Assembly: GCA_002317115.1 (NCBI GenBank)
Contig: DCIP01000009.1
Span: 1 to 33,514, forward strand
DNA from: Candidatus Scybalocola fimicaballi
Lineage (GTDB): Bacteria > Bacteroidota > Bacteroidia > Bacteroidales > Paludibacteraceae
Length of the DNA stretch: 33,514 bases
Direction of reading: 5' to 3'
In this document: piece by piece, positions 25,922 to 32,554 of the stretch
Layout: each line of letters opens with the position of its first letter
Numbering within the stretch: the stretch's first letter is position 1
Made by a program: the position numbers and the translations under genes
The notes under the pieces: generated by a model
Seen by the model: the letters and a program-made list of their open reading frames with translations, nothing else
Told to the model about the DNA's origin: nothing
Database searches by the model: none

Positions 25922-26032
25922 TCACCGCACTTCGTCGAGAATTTCGTCAGGAGACTTACCCATCAACGTTATTGCGGACATTTTGTTGCCTATCGCGTTC
26001 AAAGAGTAAGCCGATTGTCTATTATAAGCCAT
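25922..26032 (-). CDS. Possible 36-residue small protein
   Basis: An ATG-to-TGA frame of 36 codons begins MAYNRQSAYSLNAIG and ends SPDEILDEVR. Its composition (DEILDE, charged and hydrophobic residues alternating) looks protein-like, and it is the only open frame of note in the 284 nt between nrdG and the HD gene. There is no promoter box close by, and the nrdG terminator sits between nrdG and this frame. It could also be the tail of a decayed gene: the frame stays open eight codons upstream of the ATG before a TAA. I recognise no family. Confidence 0.3.
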   Translation of the reverse strand: MAYNRQSAYSLNAIGNKMSAITLMGKSPDEILDEVR

Positions 26033-26075
26033 CTGTCGTGTGATTCCTTTTTCCTTTTATTGGTTGTCTTTTCAC

Positions 26076-26113
26076 AAAAAAAAGACCGCTCGTTGTCAAA
26101 ACGCACGGTCTTC
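26076..26113 (-). terminator. Terminator of nrdG
   Basis: On the minus strand, stem AAGACCG / CGGTCTT with a 17-nt internal region, followed by eight T residues. Confidence 0.8.
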
Positions 26114-26166
26114 AAACACTTAACCAATTAAAATTTCTATATCTTTTATTCTTTGTTTTGTCTAAT

Positions 26167-26712
26167 TCAGCAAGCTGCTTTACTTGTTGCTTTCTCCGCT
26201 TCTTTTTTTTCCTTACGGTATTTGCGGAGCTCCTCCTGTACCTTGACTACTCTCTGGTTGGAACTTCCTCTCCAGTCGAGACGTGGATCAAATTTGGACT
26301 GGTCGAATCTGCCGTCCACAATCACGTCAATATAGTTTAGAAGTGGTACAACTTCTTCGATTTCAAGCAATTCCTCGAAGCGATAGCCAGTGTAAACCCA
26401 GATATTTTTACCTGTTTCCTTCTTGACTCTCTTCAAGATGTAGCCGAAATCTTTTGGATTAAAGAACGGATCGCCACCAGAGAATGTGACACCGTCCAGA
26501 AGCGGATTTTCGTTGATAGATTCAACAATCTCATCTACCATACTGCGCTTCAATGGAAGACCGTTCAACGGATTCCAACTATTCGGATTCTGACAGCCGG
26601 GGCAGTGATGTCTGCATCCAGCCAAGTAGATCGAATAGCGAAAGCCAGGACCATCCACGATGGTCTCAGGATAGACTTTCATTATATGTAGTTCGCCGAT
26701 TACGTCGTCCAT
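26167..26712 (-). CDS. nrdG: Anaerobic ribonucleotide reductase activating protein
   Basis: A 181-residue radical SAM activase that makes the glycyl radical in anaerobic ribonucleotide reductase NrdD. The iron-sulfur motif is CRHHCPGC (Cys33, Cys37, Cys40). DGPGFRYSIYLAGC precedes it, and the SAM-binding SGGDPF loop lies near 76-81. NIWVYTGY and DVIVDGRF are typical of NrdG. The Lys/Glu-rich C-terminal tail is unlike the core and may be disordered. nrdD is not adjacent: upstream lies only a non-coding stretch and a tRNA gene. A CAACTTTG box at 26732-26739 may be its own promoter. Confidence 0.95.
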   Translation of the reverse strand: MDDVIGELHIMKVYPETIVDGPGFRYSIYLAGCRHHCPGCQNPNSWNPLNGLPLKRSMVDEIVESINENPLLDGVTFSGGDPFFNPKDFGYILKRVKKETGKNIWVYTGYRFEELLEIEEVVPLLNYIDVIVDGRFDQSKFDPRLDWRGSSNQRVVKVQEELRKYRKEKKEAEKATSKAAC

Positions 26713-26739
26713 GTTATTTGTTTTACGATTGCAAAGTTG

Positions 26740-26980
26740 GGAAGAAAAAACTGATTTAAGGTTAAAAAAAATGAAAAGTTGCGTAGTAAAATCATAACTC
26801 GCTATTATGGGGTAGAATATGAAAATTGATACGAAAAAAGTTAAAAAAAGTTTGTTTATTCACTCTTCTTTCCAATACGAATAAAAATGCATATACGTTT
26901 TTGTTGTATTATCGTAAGTGTGTTGTAAGTCATTGAAATTGATTGTTTTGCCAATTAATAATGAAAAACATTGGCTTTTA
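26740..26980. other. Non-coding AT-rich stretch between nrdG and tRNA-Gln
   Basis: No open frame, repeat or hairpin of note. It holds the divergent control regions of nrdG and tRNA-Gln. Confidence 0.5.
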
Positions 26981-27012
26981 TTTGCAGAAATAGATAAATC
27001 ACGTTACCTTTG
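26981..27012 (+). promoter_or_regulatory. Promoter of tRNA-Gln
   Basis: TTTG at 26981-26984 and TACCTTTG at 27005-27012 with a 20-bp spacer: a textbook Bacteroidetes promoter. Confidence 0.75.
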
Positions 27013-27050
27013 CACTCGCAAATGAGAGCCTTTTTGGCTATCAATGTGAT

Positions 27051-27121
27051 TGTCCTATGGTGTAATGGTAGCACACCGGTTTTTGGTACCGTTTGACTAG
27101 GTTCGAGTCCTAGTAGGACAA
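27051..27121 (+). tRNA. tRNA-Gln (anticodon TTG)
   Basis: The acceptor TGTCCTA pairs perfectly with TAGGACA, discriminator A. The anticodon loop TTTTGGT carries anticodon TTG. The T arm CTAGG/CCTAG encloses TTCGAGT. The anticodon stem has one C-U mismatch at its base (CCGGT/ACCGT). CCA is not encoded. A consensus promoter lies upstream and a hairpin terminator downstream. Confidence 0.93.
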
Positions 27122-27126
27122 CCTTC

Positions 27127-27154
27127 AAAAGACGCTTATTCAAGCGTCTTTTTA
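27127..27154 (+). terminator. Terminator of tRNA-Gln
   Basis: Stem AAAAGACGC / GCGTCTTTTT with an 8-nt loop and a T run. Confidence 0.85.
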
Positions 27155-27175
27155 TATTTTATACCGCTACATCCT

Positions 27176-27210
27176 ATGTTATTGTCATCGTCAACGTTAT
27201 CGTCAGCGTT
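27176..27210 (-). repeat. ACGNNR hexamer tract upstream of the MFS gene
   Basis: Read on the minus strand: ACGCTG, ACGATA, ACGTTG, ACGATG, ACAATA. There is no minus-strand gene ending here. The tract ends 4 bp before the -33 box of the MFS promoter. Confidence 0.65.
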
Positions 27211-27213
27211 TTA

Positions 27214-27245
27214 TTTGCAATTCTACCTTTTCATTATTATTTTTG
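27214..27245 (+). promoter_or_regulatory. Promoter of the MFS transporter gene
   Basis: TTTG at 27214-27217 and TATTTTTG at 27238-27245 with a 20-bp spacer, 22 bp before ATG 27268. Confidence 0.7.
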
Positions 27246-27267
27246 TAATCATTGAACTTATATTAAT

Positions 27268-28593
27268 ATGAATAACCGCAAAATGACTCCGTGGGCTTGG
27301 ATTCCCACTTTATATATGGCTGAGGGCGCGCCTTACTTCGCTGTTAACACTCTTGCCATGCTTTTCCTTTCAGAAATGGGTTTGAGCAATGCCGACGTCG
27401 CTCTTTATACTTCTTGGATGTACCTTCCTTGGGTGATCAAACCGTTCTGGAGTCCGATCCTTGATCTGTTTGGCAGTAAGAAGATGTGGGTGGTGGTGAT
27501 GCAGTTTATCGTCGCGATTGCTCTTGCCGGCGTCGCTTTCACAGCCCCTCTTGATTTCTGGCTCAACGCTTCTCTTGCTTTCTTCTGGCTTTGCGCTTTT
27601 GCCTCTGCCACTCATGATATCGCTGCCGACGGTTTGTATATCCTGGCTCTGGACACTAACCAGCAGTCGTTCTTTGTGGGTATCCGTAACACTTTCTATC
27701 GAATCAGCACGGTGCTTTGCCAGTGGGGATGTCTTGTGTTGGCTGGTCAGTTGTTTGAAAAGAATTACGTCGACGGAATGGAGATTATCCCTGCCCATGC
27801 GAGTGCGTGGAGCACCGTCTTCTATATTATGGCTGTGGCTTTCCTTTTCCTTTCTGTTTATCATTTTGCAATGTTGCCGAAGGAGAAAAACGTTGACGTT
27901 AACGTTAACGCTAACGAAGACGAAAACGAAGACGAAAATGTAGAGGGTGTTTTTGCGTCGCTAAAGAATAATTTCCAATCATTTTTCGCAAAATTCAGTG
28001 GGGTTGAGTTGCTTCTTGCTTTGCTTTTCATCTTTACTTATCGTCTTGGTGAGGCTCAGCTTGGTAAGATTGCTCAGCTATTCTTGAAGGATACTTTGGA
28101 AAATGGCGGTCTCGGCTTGACTTTGACCGACGTCGGCAATATCTATGGCCTTGTGGGTGTTATTGCTTTGATGACGGGTGGTGTGCTTGGCGGAATTGCG
28201 GTGTCGAAATATGGTTTGAAGAAGATGTTGTTTCCTATGATGCTGTTTATGAATGTGCCGAATATCGTCTATATTTTCCTTAGTGCGACGCAGGCGACAT
28301 TCCTGCCTACCATTTATGTGATGGTGGCTATTGAACAGTTTGGCTACGGATTCGGATTCACTGCCTTCACTCTCTATCTTGTCTATATCTCACAGGGCAA
28401 ATATTCCACTACTCACTATGCCATCTGCACTGGTCTGATGGCTCTTGGAATGATGATTCCGGGAATGATCGCCGGTTACATGCAGGAGATGTTGGGCTAT
28501 ACAAACTTCTTTATTTGGGTTTGCATTTGTACTATCCCTCCGTTCTTTATCGCTCCATTGCTTAAGATTGACAAGGAATTCGGAGTCAAATAA
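27268..28593 (+). CDS. AmpG-like MFS transporter
   Basis: A 441-residue inner-membrane protein with 12 predicted transmembrane helices. The start (WAWIPTLYMAEGAPYFAVNT), the PWVIKPFWSPILD loop and the ATHDIAADG segment in helix 5 are typical of the AmpG branch of the major facilitator superfamily, which imports muropeptides for cell-wall recycling. The substrate is not proven by sequence. The cytoplasmic loop between helices 6 and 7 contains residues 208-225, an (N/D)(V/A/E) dipeptide repeat encoded by nine in-frame hexamers of the same type as the intergenic tracts. The stop codon is again followed directly by a hexamer tract. Confidence 0.9.
   Translation: MNNRKMTPWAWIPTLYMAEGAPYFAVNTLAMLFLSEMGLSNADVALYTSWMYLPWVIKPFWSPILDLFGSKKMWVVVMQFIVAIALAGVAFTAPLDFWLNASLAFFWLCAFASATHDIAADGLYILALDTNQQSFFVGIRNTFYRISTVLCQWGCLVLAGQLFEKNYVDGMEIIPAHASAWSTVFYIMAVAFLFLSVYHFAMLPKEKNVDVNVNANEDENEDENVEGVFASLKNNFQSFFAKFSGVELLLALLFIFTYRLGEAQLGKIAQLFLKDTLENGGLGLTLTDVGNIYGLVGVIALMTGGVLGGIAVSKYGLKKMLFPMMLFMNVPNIVYIFLSATQATFLPTIYVMVAIEQFGYGFGFTAFTLYLVYISQGKYSTTHYAICTGLMALGMMIPGMIAGYMQEMLGYTNFFIWVCICTIPPFFIAPLLKIDKEFGVK
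27889..27942 (+). repeat. In-frame ACGNNR hexamer tract inside the MFS gene
   Basis: Nine hexamers (AACGTT, GACGTT, AACGTT, AACGCT, AACGAA, GACGAA and so on) encode NV DV NV NA NE DE NE DE NV at residues 208-225, in the loop between the two six-helix halves. Unit, degeneracy and period match the non-coding tracts. Confidence 0.85.
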
Positions 28594-28655
28594 ACGTTGA
28601 CGTTGACGCTGAGGTTAACAAAAAGTGATATAGTTGACGTCAACGTAAATGTAAA
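28594..28655 (+). repeat. ACGNNR hexamer tracts after the MFS stop codon
   Basis: Right after the TAA stop: ACGTTG, ACGTTG, ACGCTG, AGGTTA. A second short piece at 28633-28655 contains GTTGACGTCAACGT, which can pair with the first as an ACGTTGAC / GTCAACGT stem. It may act as a weak terminator. Confidence 0.65.
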
Positions 28656-28659
28656 ATAT

Positions 28660-28667
28660 TAATTTTG
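28660..28667 (+). promoter_or_regulatory. -7 promoter box of the YpfJ-type peptidase gene
   Basis: TAATTTTG, 33 bp before ATG 28701. The upstream in-frame TTG at 28665 lies inside this box, so it is not the start. Confidence 0.6.
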
Positions 28668-28700
28668 CAATTTAGAATACAAACTTTAAAACATAAAATA

Positions 28701-29579
28701 ATGAGGCTAACAGGAAGAAGAACATCCAGCAATGTGGATGACAGACGTGGTGTAAGTGGAAAAGCTGCCGCTGGTGGTGGTGGACTTTTGGTTGCTGCAA
28801 TTGTAGGAATTTTCACATACCTTCAGACGGGAAGTGTGGCATCTGGTCTACAGGCTGGATTCAGTAATTATTCAAGCCAGCCAAAGGTTGAGACTGGAAG
28901 TGGTTACAAGCCAACAAAGGCAGACGAGGAAAAATATCAGTTTGCAGCACAGATCCTTGCTGGTACTGAGGATGTATGGACAGAGGTGTTTAAGAATTCT
29001 GGAATGACATATAAAGCGCCTAAGATGGTGGTATTCCGTAACTCTGTATCATCAGCTTGTGGAAATGCAACATCACAGTCTGGTCCTTTCTATTGTTCAG
29101 GCGACCAAGCTGTATATATCGACCTTGATTTCTTCGATCAGTTGGAGACAAACTACGGTGCCAAGGGAGATTTCGCAAAGGCATACGTTATCGCTCACGA
29201 GGTAGGTCACCACGTGCAGTATCTTCTTGGTACATTGCAGAAGGTGTCGCAGCAGCAGGCAAGAATGTCTCAGGCAGAGAGCAACGCTTTGAATGTGCGT
29301 CTTGAGCTTCAGGCTGATTTCTTTGCTGGTGTATGGGCTCACCATGATAACGCTAAGTACAACTCTATGGAGGCTGGTGATATCGAGGAAGGTTTGAATG
29401 CTGCCACTAAGATTGGCGACGATTATCTACAGCAGCAGGCTTACGGTCGTACACAGCCAGAGACTTTCAACCATGGTACATCAGCTCAGCGTTCACGTTG
29501 GTTGAAGAGAGGTTATGAGACTGGTGATCCAGGCAAGACAGCATCATCTATCTTTGAGTTGCCTGCAGCACAGCTTTAA
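28701..29579 (+). CDS. YpfJ-family putative zinc metallopeptidase
   Basis: A 292-residue protein. MRLTGRRTSSNVDDRRG, a Gly-rich segment and one transmembrane helix (about residues 27-42) precede the catalytic domain. SACGNATSQSGPFYCSGDQ (two conserved Cys) and the zinc site HEVGHH (166-171) followed by ELQADFFAGVWA are diagnostic for the neutral zinc metallopeptidase family (YpfJ, Pfam Zn_peptidase). The substrate is unknown; it is probably membrane-anchored with its domain outside the cytoplasm. ATG 28701 is chosen because the longer frame starts in the promoter. The stop codon is followed by a heptamer tract and a terminator. Confidence 0.94.
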   Translation: MRLTGRRTSSNVDDRRGVSGKAAAGGGGLLVAAIVGIFTYLQTGSVASGLQAGFSNYSSQPKVETGSGYKPTKADEEKYQFAAQILAGTEDVWTEVFKNSGMTYKAPKMVVFRNSVSSACGNATSQSGPFYCSGDQAVYIDLDFFDQLETNYGAKGDFAKAYVIAHEVGHHVQYLLGTLQKVSQQQARMSQAESNALNVRLELQADFFAGVWAHHDNAKYNSMEAGDIEEGLNAATKIGDDYLQQQAYGRTQPETFNHGTSAQRSRWLKRGYETGDPGKTASSIFELPAAQL

Positions 29580-29614
29580 TAATTCATAATGCTTAATGCA
29601 TAATTCATAATGGG
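29580..29614 (+). repeat. TAATKCA heptamer tract after the peptidase stop codon
   Basis: Five tandem heptamers, TAATTCA, TAATGCT, TAATGCA, TAATTCA, TAATGGG, begin at the base after the TAA stop. Same unit as at 24784 and 32680. Confidence 0.75.
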
Positions 29615-29640
29615 CTTGGGGGAAACCTCAGGCCTTTTTT
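29612..29640 (+). terminator. Terminator of the YpfJ-type gene
   Basis: Imperfect stem GGCTTGGGG / CCTCAGGCC followed by TTTTTT. Confidence 0.65.
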
Positions 29641-29668
29641 GGTTGATGGCTGATGGTTGATGGTTGAT
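29641..29668. repeat. GGYTGAT heptamer, four tandem copies
   Basis: GGTTGAT, GGCTGAT, GGTTGAT, GGTTGAT in perfect 7-bp register between two terminators. Confidence 0.75.
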
Positions 29669-29671
29669 ACT

Positions 29672-29705
29672 AAAAAAGGTCAGGAGTTGCCTCCTGACCT
29701 TTTAT
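29672..29705 (-). terminator. Terminator of the GH3 gene, probably bidirectional
   Basis: Stem AAAAGGTCAGGAG / CTCCTGACCTTTT around a TTGC loop; runs of A and T on both sides allow it to work on either strand. Confidence 0.85.
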
Positions 29706-29723
29706 GATTCAAATCAATATTGA

Positions 29724-31478
29724 TTACTTCAACTCATCTCTATTCAATCTTACTGGAGACTCTGCAGTGGCCTGAAGCTCTCCTGTTAAAATCTTAACTA
29801 CAGATTTCTGAGAGAATGTGTCGATGCTATACGCGTTGATCTTTGTAGGGACGATTCCTTCGTAGATCTCCAATGCGTATGGGTTAGCATACGAGATGGC
29901 GATTCTCTTCTTTGGATCCAACATGTTGGCTGTCCATACCGCAAACGACTCTTTGTCTTTTAGCAAGCATGTTCCAAGTGGGTGGAAATAACGGTTCTCG
30001 AAGCAAACAAGGATCTTGTCGTATGAGTTCAAAGAGTCAATTCTCCAACCCCATGAGTAGAAGTGAGGGTTGTCAAGAATATCTACGCTGAATCCACGGC
30101 TCTCCAATTCTCTCTTTGTAACTGCGAATTTCTCAACTGTCATCTGCTCTCCAACCTCGATAAGTGCGATTCTCTTGCCATCCTCAGCCTTGATTGGAAG
30201 TAGATTTTCTCTATTCTCAGTAATTGTGATTGCCTTATCTGCTACAGCCGCACCTGTCTTCTTTACAAATGCTCTGTCTGCATCTGTCATTGGAGTAGCG
30301 ATCTGCTGATTCTCCTTTGTGTTGTAACCAAAACGCTCACGCATAGCCCATACACGCTCTACTGCGTCATCCAAACGAGACATTGGGATCTCTCCACGTA
30401 GGATTCTTGCCTCAACTGTATCCATATATGCTACATCTGGCCATAGCACGACGTCGGCACCAGCTACGAAACACTGAACTGATACCTCAAGCTCGTTCTT
30501 ATAATAACCAGCACAACCTCCCATGTTAAGAGCGTCTGTGATGATAACTCCCTTATAGTTGAACTTATTCTTTAGCATGTCCACCATAAGCTCTTTAGAA
30601 AGAGTTGCAGGTGGCAACTGACCGTTGATCTTCTGAGTCTGGTAAGCTGGCAACTGAATGTGTCCAACCATGATTGATGCAGCTCCACCGTCGATCAATC
30701 CCTTGAACAATTTTCCAAACGACTTGTCCCAATCCTCTTTTGATAGAGAGTTTGCTGTAGTGACGATATGCTGGTTGCGCATTGTCACACCGTCGCCAGG
30801 GAAATGCTTGATTGTAGAGATGACTCCCTTTGAGTGAAGACCGTGCATCTGGCTCTTCAAGATTGGTAGAGCTTTATTCACGTCGTCTGAAACAGAACGC
30901 TCAACCACCAACTCCTGAATTGGGTTCATGTTAAGGTCAGACACTGGGTGTAGCAACCAGTTGAATCCCATCTCACGAGCCTCCATAGCGATAGCCTGCT
31001 CTGAATCGTAAGCAAGAGCTGTGTCGTTGGCAGCACCAAGCGACATGCCGACAGGAAGGTGTGTGTATTTAGAATATGTTTCTCCGATTCCTCTCTCGAA
31101 ATCCTCGCTGACAAGCAAAGGATACTTTGAATTATCATTGTACTCCTTCAAGATCTCTGGCAACACTGCCAAAGGATCTTTTGGCTTATAATTCTCTTTG
31201 ATATACCAGTCTGCGATAAAGATACTGCCGACAGGATATTTCTCCATAAATCCCTTGAGTGATCCTCCACCCATAGCAGCCTGATCCAATGGCTTAGCTA
31301 TGATCTGCATTGTCTGTCCGATCTTCTCACGGAGTGTCAATGTCTTCCAAGTGGTGTCTTTAGCGATTGGTCCGTTGTCTACTGTAGTCGACGCTGCAGT
31401 GCTATTGTCTGCGGCTTTCTTTGTGCATGATGTGCCAAGCATCAAACCGCATAAAAGTGACAAATAAATTTTCTTCAT
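29724..31478 (-). CDS. Glycoside hydrolase family 3 lipoprotein (beta-N-acetylhexosaminidase-like)
   Basis: A 584-residue protein with a lipoprotein signal peptide (lipobox LGTSC, Cys18). The GH3 N-terminal barrel (about residues 45-390) has the LREKIGQTMQ start, VSEDFERG, KHFPGDG and VGHIQLPAY, and the catalytic nucleophile is the Asp in GVIITDALNM. The NagZ-type loop KHFPGHGDTxxDSH is altered here to KHFPGDGVTMRNQH, so the His-Asp acid/base pair is not in its classical form. The C-terminal domain (about 410-584) resembles the GH3 C-terminal fold. A role in peptidoglycan or N-acetylglucosamine glycan turnover is plausible. There is no clear -7 box upstream. It is monocistronic. Confidence 0.9.
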   Translation of the reverse strand: MKKIYLSLLCGLMLGTSCTKKAADNSTAASTTVDNGPIAKDTTWKTLTLREKIGQTMQIIAKPLDQAAMGGGSLKGFMEKYPVGSIFIADWYIKENYKPKDPLAVLPEILKEYNDNSKYPLLVSEDFERGIGETYSKYTHLPVGMSLGAANDTALAYDSEQAIAMEAREMGFNWLLHPVSDLNMNPIQELVVERSVSDDVNKALPILKSQMHGLHSKGVISTIKHFPGDGVTMRNQHIVTTANSLSKEDWDKSFGKLFKGLIDGGAASIMVGHIQLPAYQTQKINGQLPPATLSKELMVDMLKNKFNYKGVIITDALNMGGCAGYYKNELEVSVQCFVAGADVVLWPDVAYMDTVEARILRGEIPMSRLDDAVERVWAMRERFGYNTKENQQIATPMTDADRAFVKKTGAAVADKAITITENRENLLPIKAEDGKRIALIEVGEQMTVEKFAVTKRELESRGFSVDILDNPHFYSWGWRIDSLNSYDKILVCFENRYFHPLGTCLLKDKESFAVWTANMLDPKKRIAISYANPYALEIYEGIVPTKINAYSIDTFSQKSVVKILTGELQATAESPVRLNRDELK

Positions 31479-31656
31479 AAATGAATTATGTCTTGTTGTT
31501 TATTTTGATTTCTTTCGCCTAATATTGGAGACGTGGAAATTCGCGTCTCTGTATGTATTAAATTGGTGTAAATCACCATCAAACACAAACGTTACAAAAA
31601 TAACAAAATAAATTAGAATTTAGAAATTCGTAATAAGGATTTAATTTGGAATTTTT

Positions 31657-31664
31657 TATCTTTG
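31657..31664 (+). promoter_or_regulatory. -7 promoter box of the antitoxin-like gene
   Basis: TATCTTTG, 22 bp before ATG 31687. It marks ATG 31687, not the TTG at 31681, as the likely start. Confidence 0.6.
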
Positions 31665-31686
31665 CAAAGTACAAAAAAAATTGCTT

Positions 31687-31938
31687 ATGACGACATTGGA
31701 ATTAAAACGTAATATCAGGATGTCGACAGAATTGCTGGGAAATGATGAAACAGCATTAAATGATGTCTTGAATTACATTAAAAATCTTTTAAGAAATAAA
31801 GGTAAGTCTAAAGAGAATGCTTTTTCTGAATTGACCGGAGCATGGGAAAATGATGGGAAAAGCGTCGAAGAGGTTATGTTAGATATTAAAAATGCAAGAG
31901 TAAACGAGGAAACAAGACAAATTGAGAGTTTAGATTGA
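31687..31938 (+). CDS. Antitoxin-like protein (VapB-type C-terminus)
   Basis: An 83-residue protein. The C-terminal part ELTGAWENDGKSVEEVMLDI, followed by KNARVNEETRQIESLD, has the pattern of antitoxins that pair with PIN-domain toxins (a Gly-x-Trp, then EEhhxDI-(K/R)xxR, then a charged end). The N-terminal region (TTLELKRNIRMSTELLGND) is helical and may dimerise or bind DNA. A new ATG follows 10 nt after the stop, at the place where a toxin gene would start, but that frame runs into a REP-type element after about nine codons. So this is an orphan antitoxin, if the family call is right. The family assignment is from pattern memory, not a search. Confidence 0.55.
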   Translation: MTTLELKRNIRMSTELLGNDETALNDVLNYIKNLLRNKGKSKENAFSELTGAWENDGKSVEEVMLDIKNARVNEETRQIESLD

Positions 31939-31948
31939 ATTTATATTT

Positions 31949-32041
31949 ATGGAACAGTACAGAGTTGCAGATAATAGCCTGGAAGGCTCAACTGAGCGAA
32001 GCGAGAGTAACCCGGGACACCGTCTCGGGCTTAAAATGTAA
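31949..32041 (+). pseudogene. Possible truncated toxin start, cut by the REP-type element
   Basis: A 30-codon frame starting MEQYRVADN continues into the left end of the element and stops at 32039-32041. Only the first nine residues precede the element boundary. V-A-D-N fits the first strand and Asp of a PIN domain, which would suit the toxin partner of the upstream gene. Nothing resembling the rest of a PIN domain is found on the far side of the element. Tentative. Confidence 0.3.
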
Positions 32042-32063
32042 TCTAACTATTTGCCTGGAAGGC
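31977..32063 (+). repeat. Left structured end of the element
   Basis: GCCTGGAAGGC at 31977-31987 and again at 32053-32063. Between them are GAGCGAAGCGAG and a hairpin CCCGGGA / TCTCGGG (32011-32029). The outer 52 bp are the near-perfect reverse complement of 32590-32641. Confidence 0.8.
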
Positions 32064-32092
32064 AACACAAATAAAATAAACGGTACAAAGTT

Positions 32093-32545
32093 ATGAGTCA
32101 TATTTGTTTAACATATCATATAGTATGGCGCACTAAGTGCAGCAAACGAACAATCAATGAAGCACACGAAAGAGATCTATTTGCATATATCTTTGGAATT
32201 TGCAAAGAAAAAAAATGTACACTCTATCGTGTTAACGCAATGCAAGATCATGTGCATATGTGTATAGAGATACATCCAACGATAGCTCTAAGTGATTTCA
32301 TGAAAGCTTTAAAACAATCGACTTCCTCATGGATGAAAGAACATAAAGAAATGTTCCCTTTTTTCGATTCGTGGGGTAATGGATATGCAGCTTTTACGTA
32401 TGCAGTAAAAGACAGACCTAATGTAATAAACTATATCCGCAATCAAAAAGAGCATCATAAAACTTTTGATTTTCGAGAAGAATACGAAAGTTTATTAATT
32501 GAATTTGGATTAGATCCAAAAACTGACAAATTTTTAGAAGATTGA
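32093..32545 (+). CDS. Y1 (HUH) transposase, IS200/RAYT type
   Basis: A 150-residue single-strand DNA transposase. The start SHICLTYHIVWRTKC is the usual IS200 beginning (HIVWRTK). The HUH motif is His53-Val54-His55 in DHVHMCIE, and the catalytic tyrosine is Tyr114 in NYIRNQKEHH. These residues bind metal and form the 5'-phosphotyrosine link to single-stranded DNA. The length agrees with the family and all catalytic residues are intact, so it may be active. Flanking REP-like inverted ends suggest a RAYT-like lifestyle, acting on REP sequences in the genome. The codons are AT-rich relative to the housekeeping genes. Confidence 0.93.
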   Translation: MSHICLTYHIVWRTKCSKRTINEAHERDLFAYIFGICKEKKCTLYRVNAMQDHVHMCIEIHPTIALSDFMKALKQSTSSWMKEHKEMFPFFDSWGNGYAAFTYAVKDRPNVINYIRNQKEHHKTFDFREEYESLLIEFGLDPKTDKFLED

Positions 32546-32554
32546 TCTGGTACT

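Noticed and set aside
26955..27143. 62-codon minus-strand frame across tRNA-Gln
   Set aside because: It is antisense to a clear tRNA gene and its promoter.
27370..27864. Open frame of 164 codons on the minus strand within the MFS gene
   Set aside because: Charged, domain-free product lying opposite clear transmembrane helices; a shadow frame.
27889..27942. Frameshift or assembly error in the MFS gene
   Set aside because: The tract is a multiple of three, the frame is open on both sides, and transmembrane helices continue normally after it.
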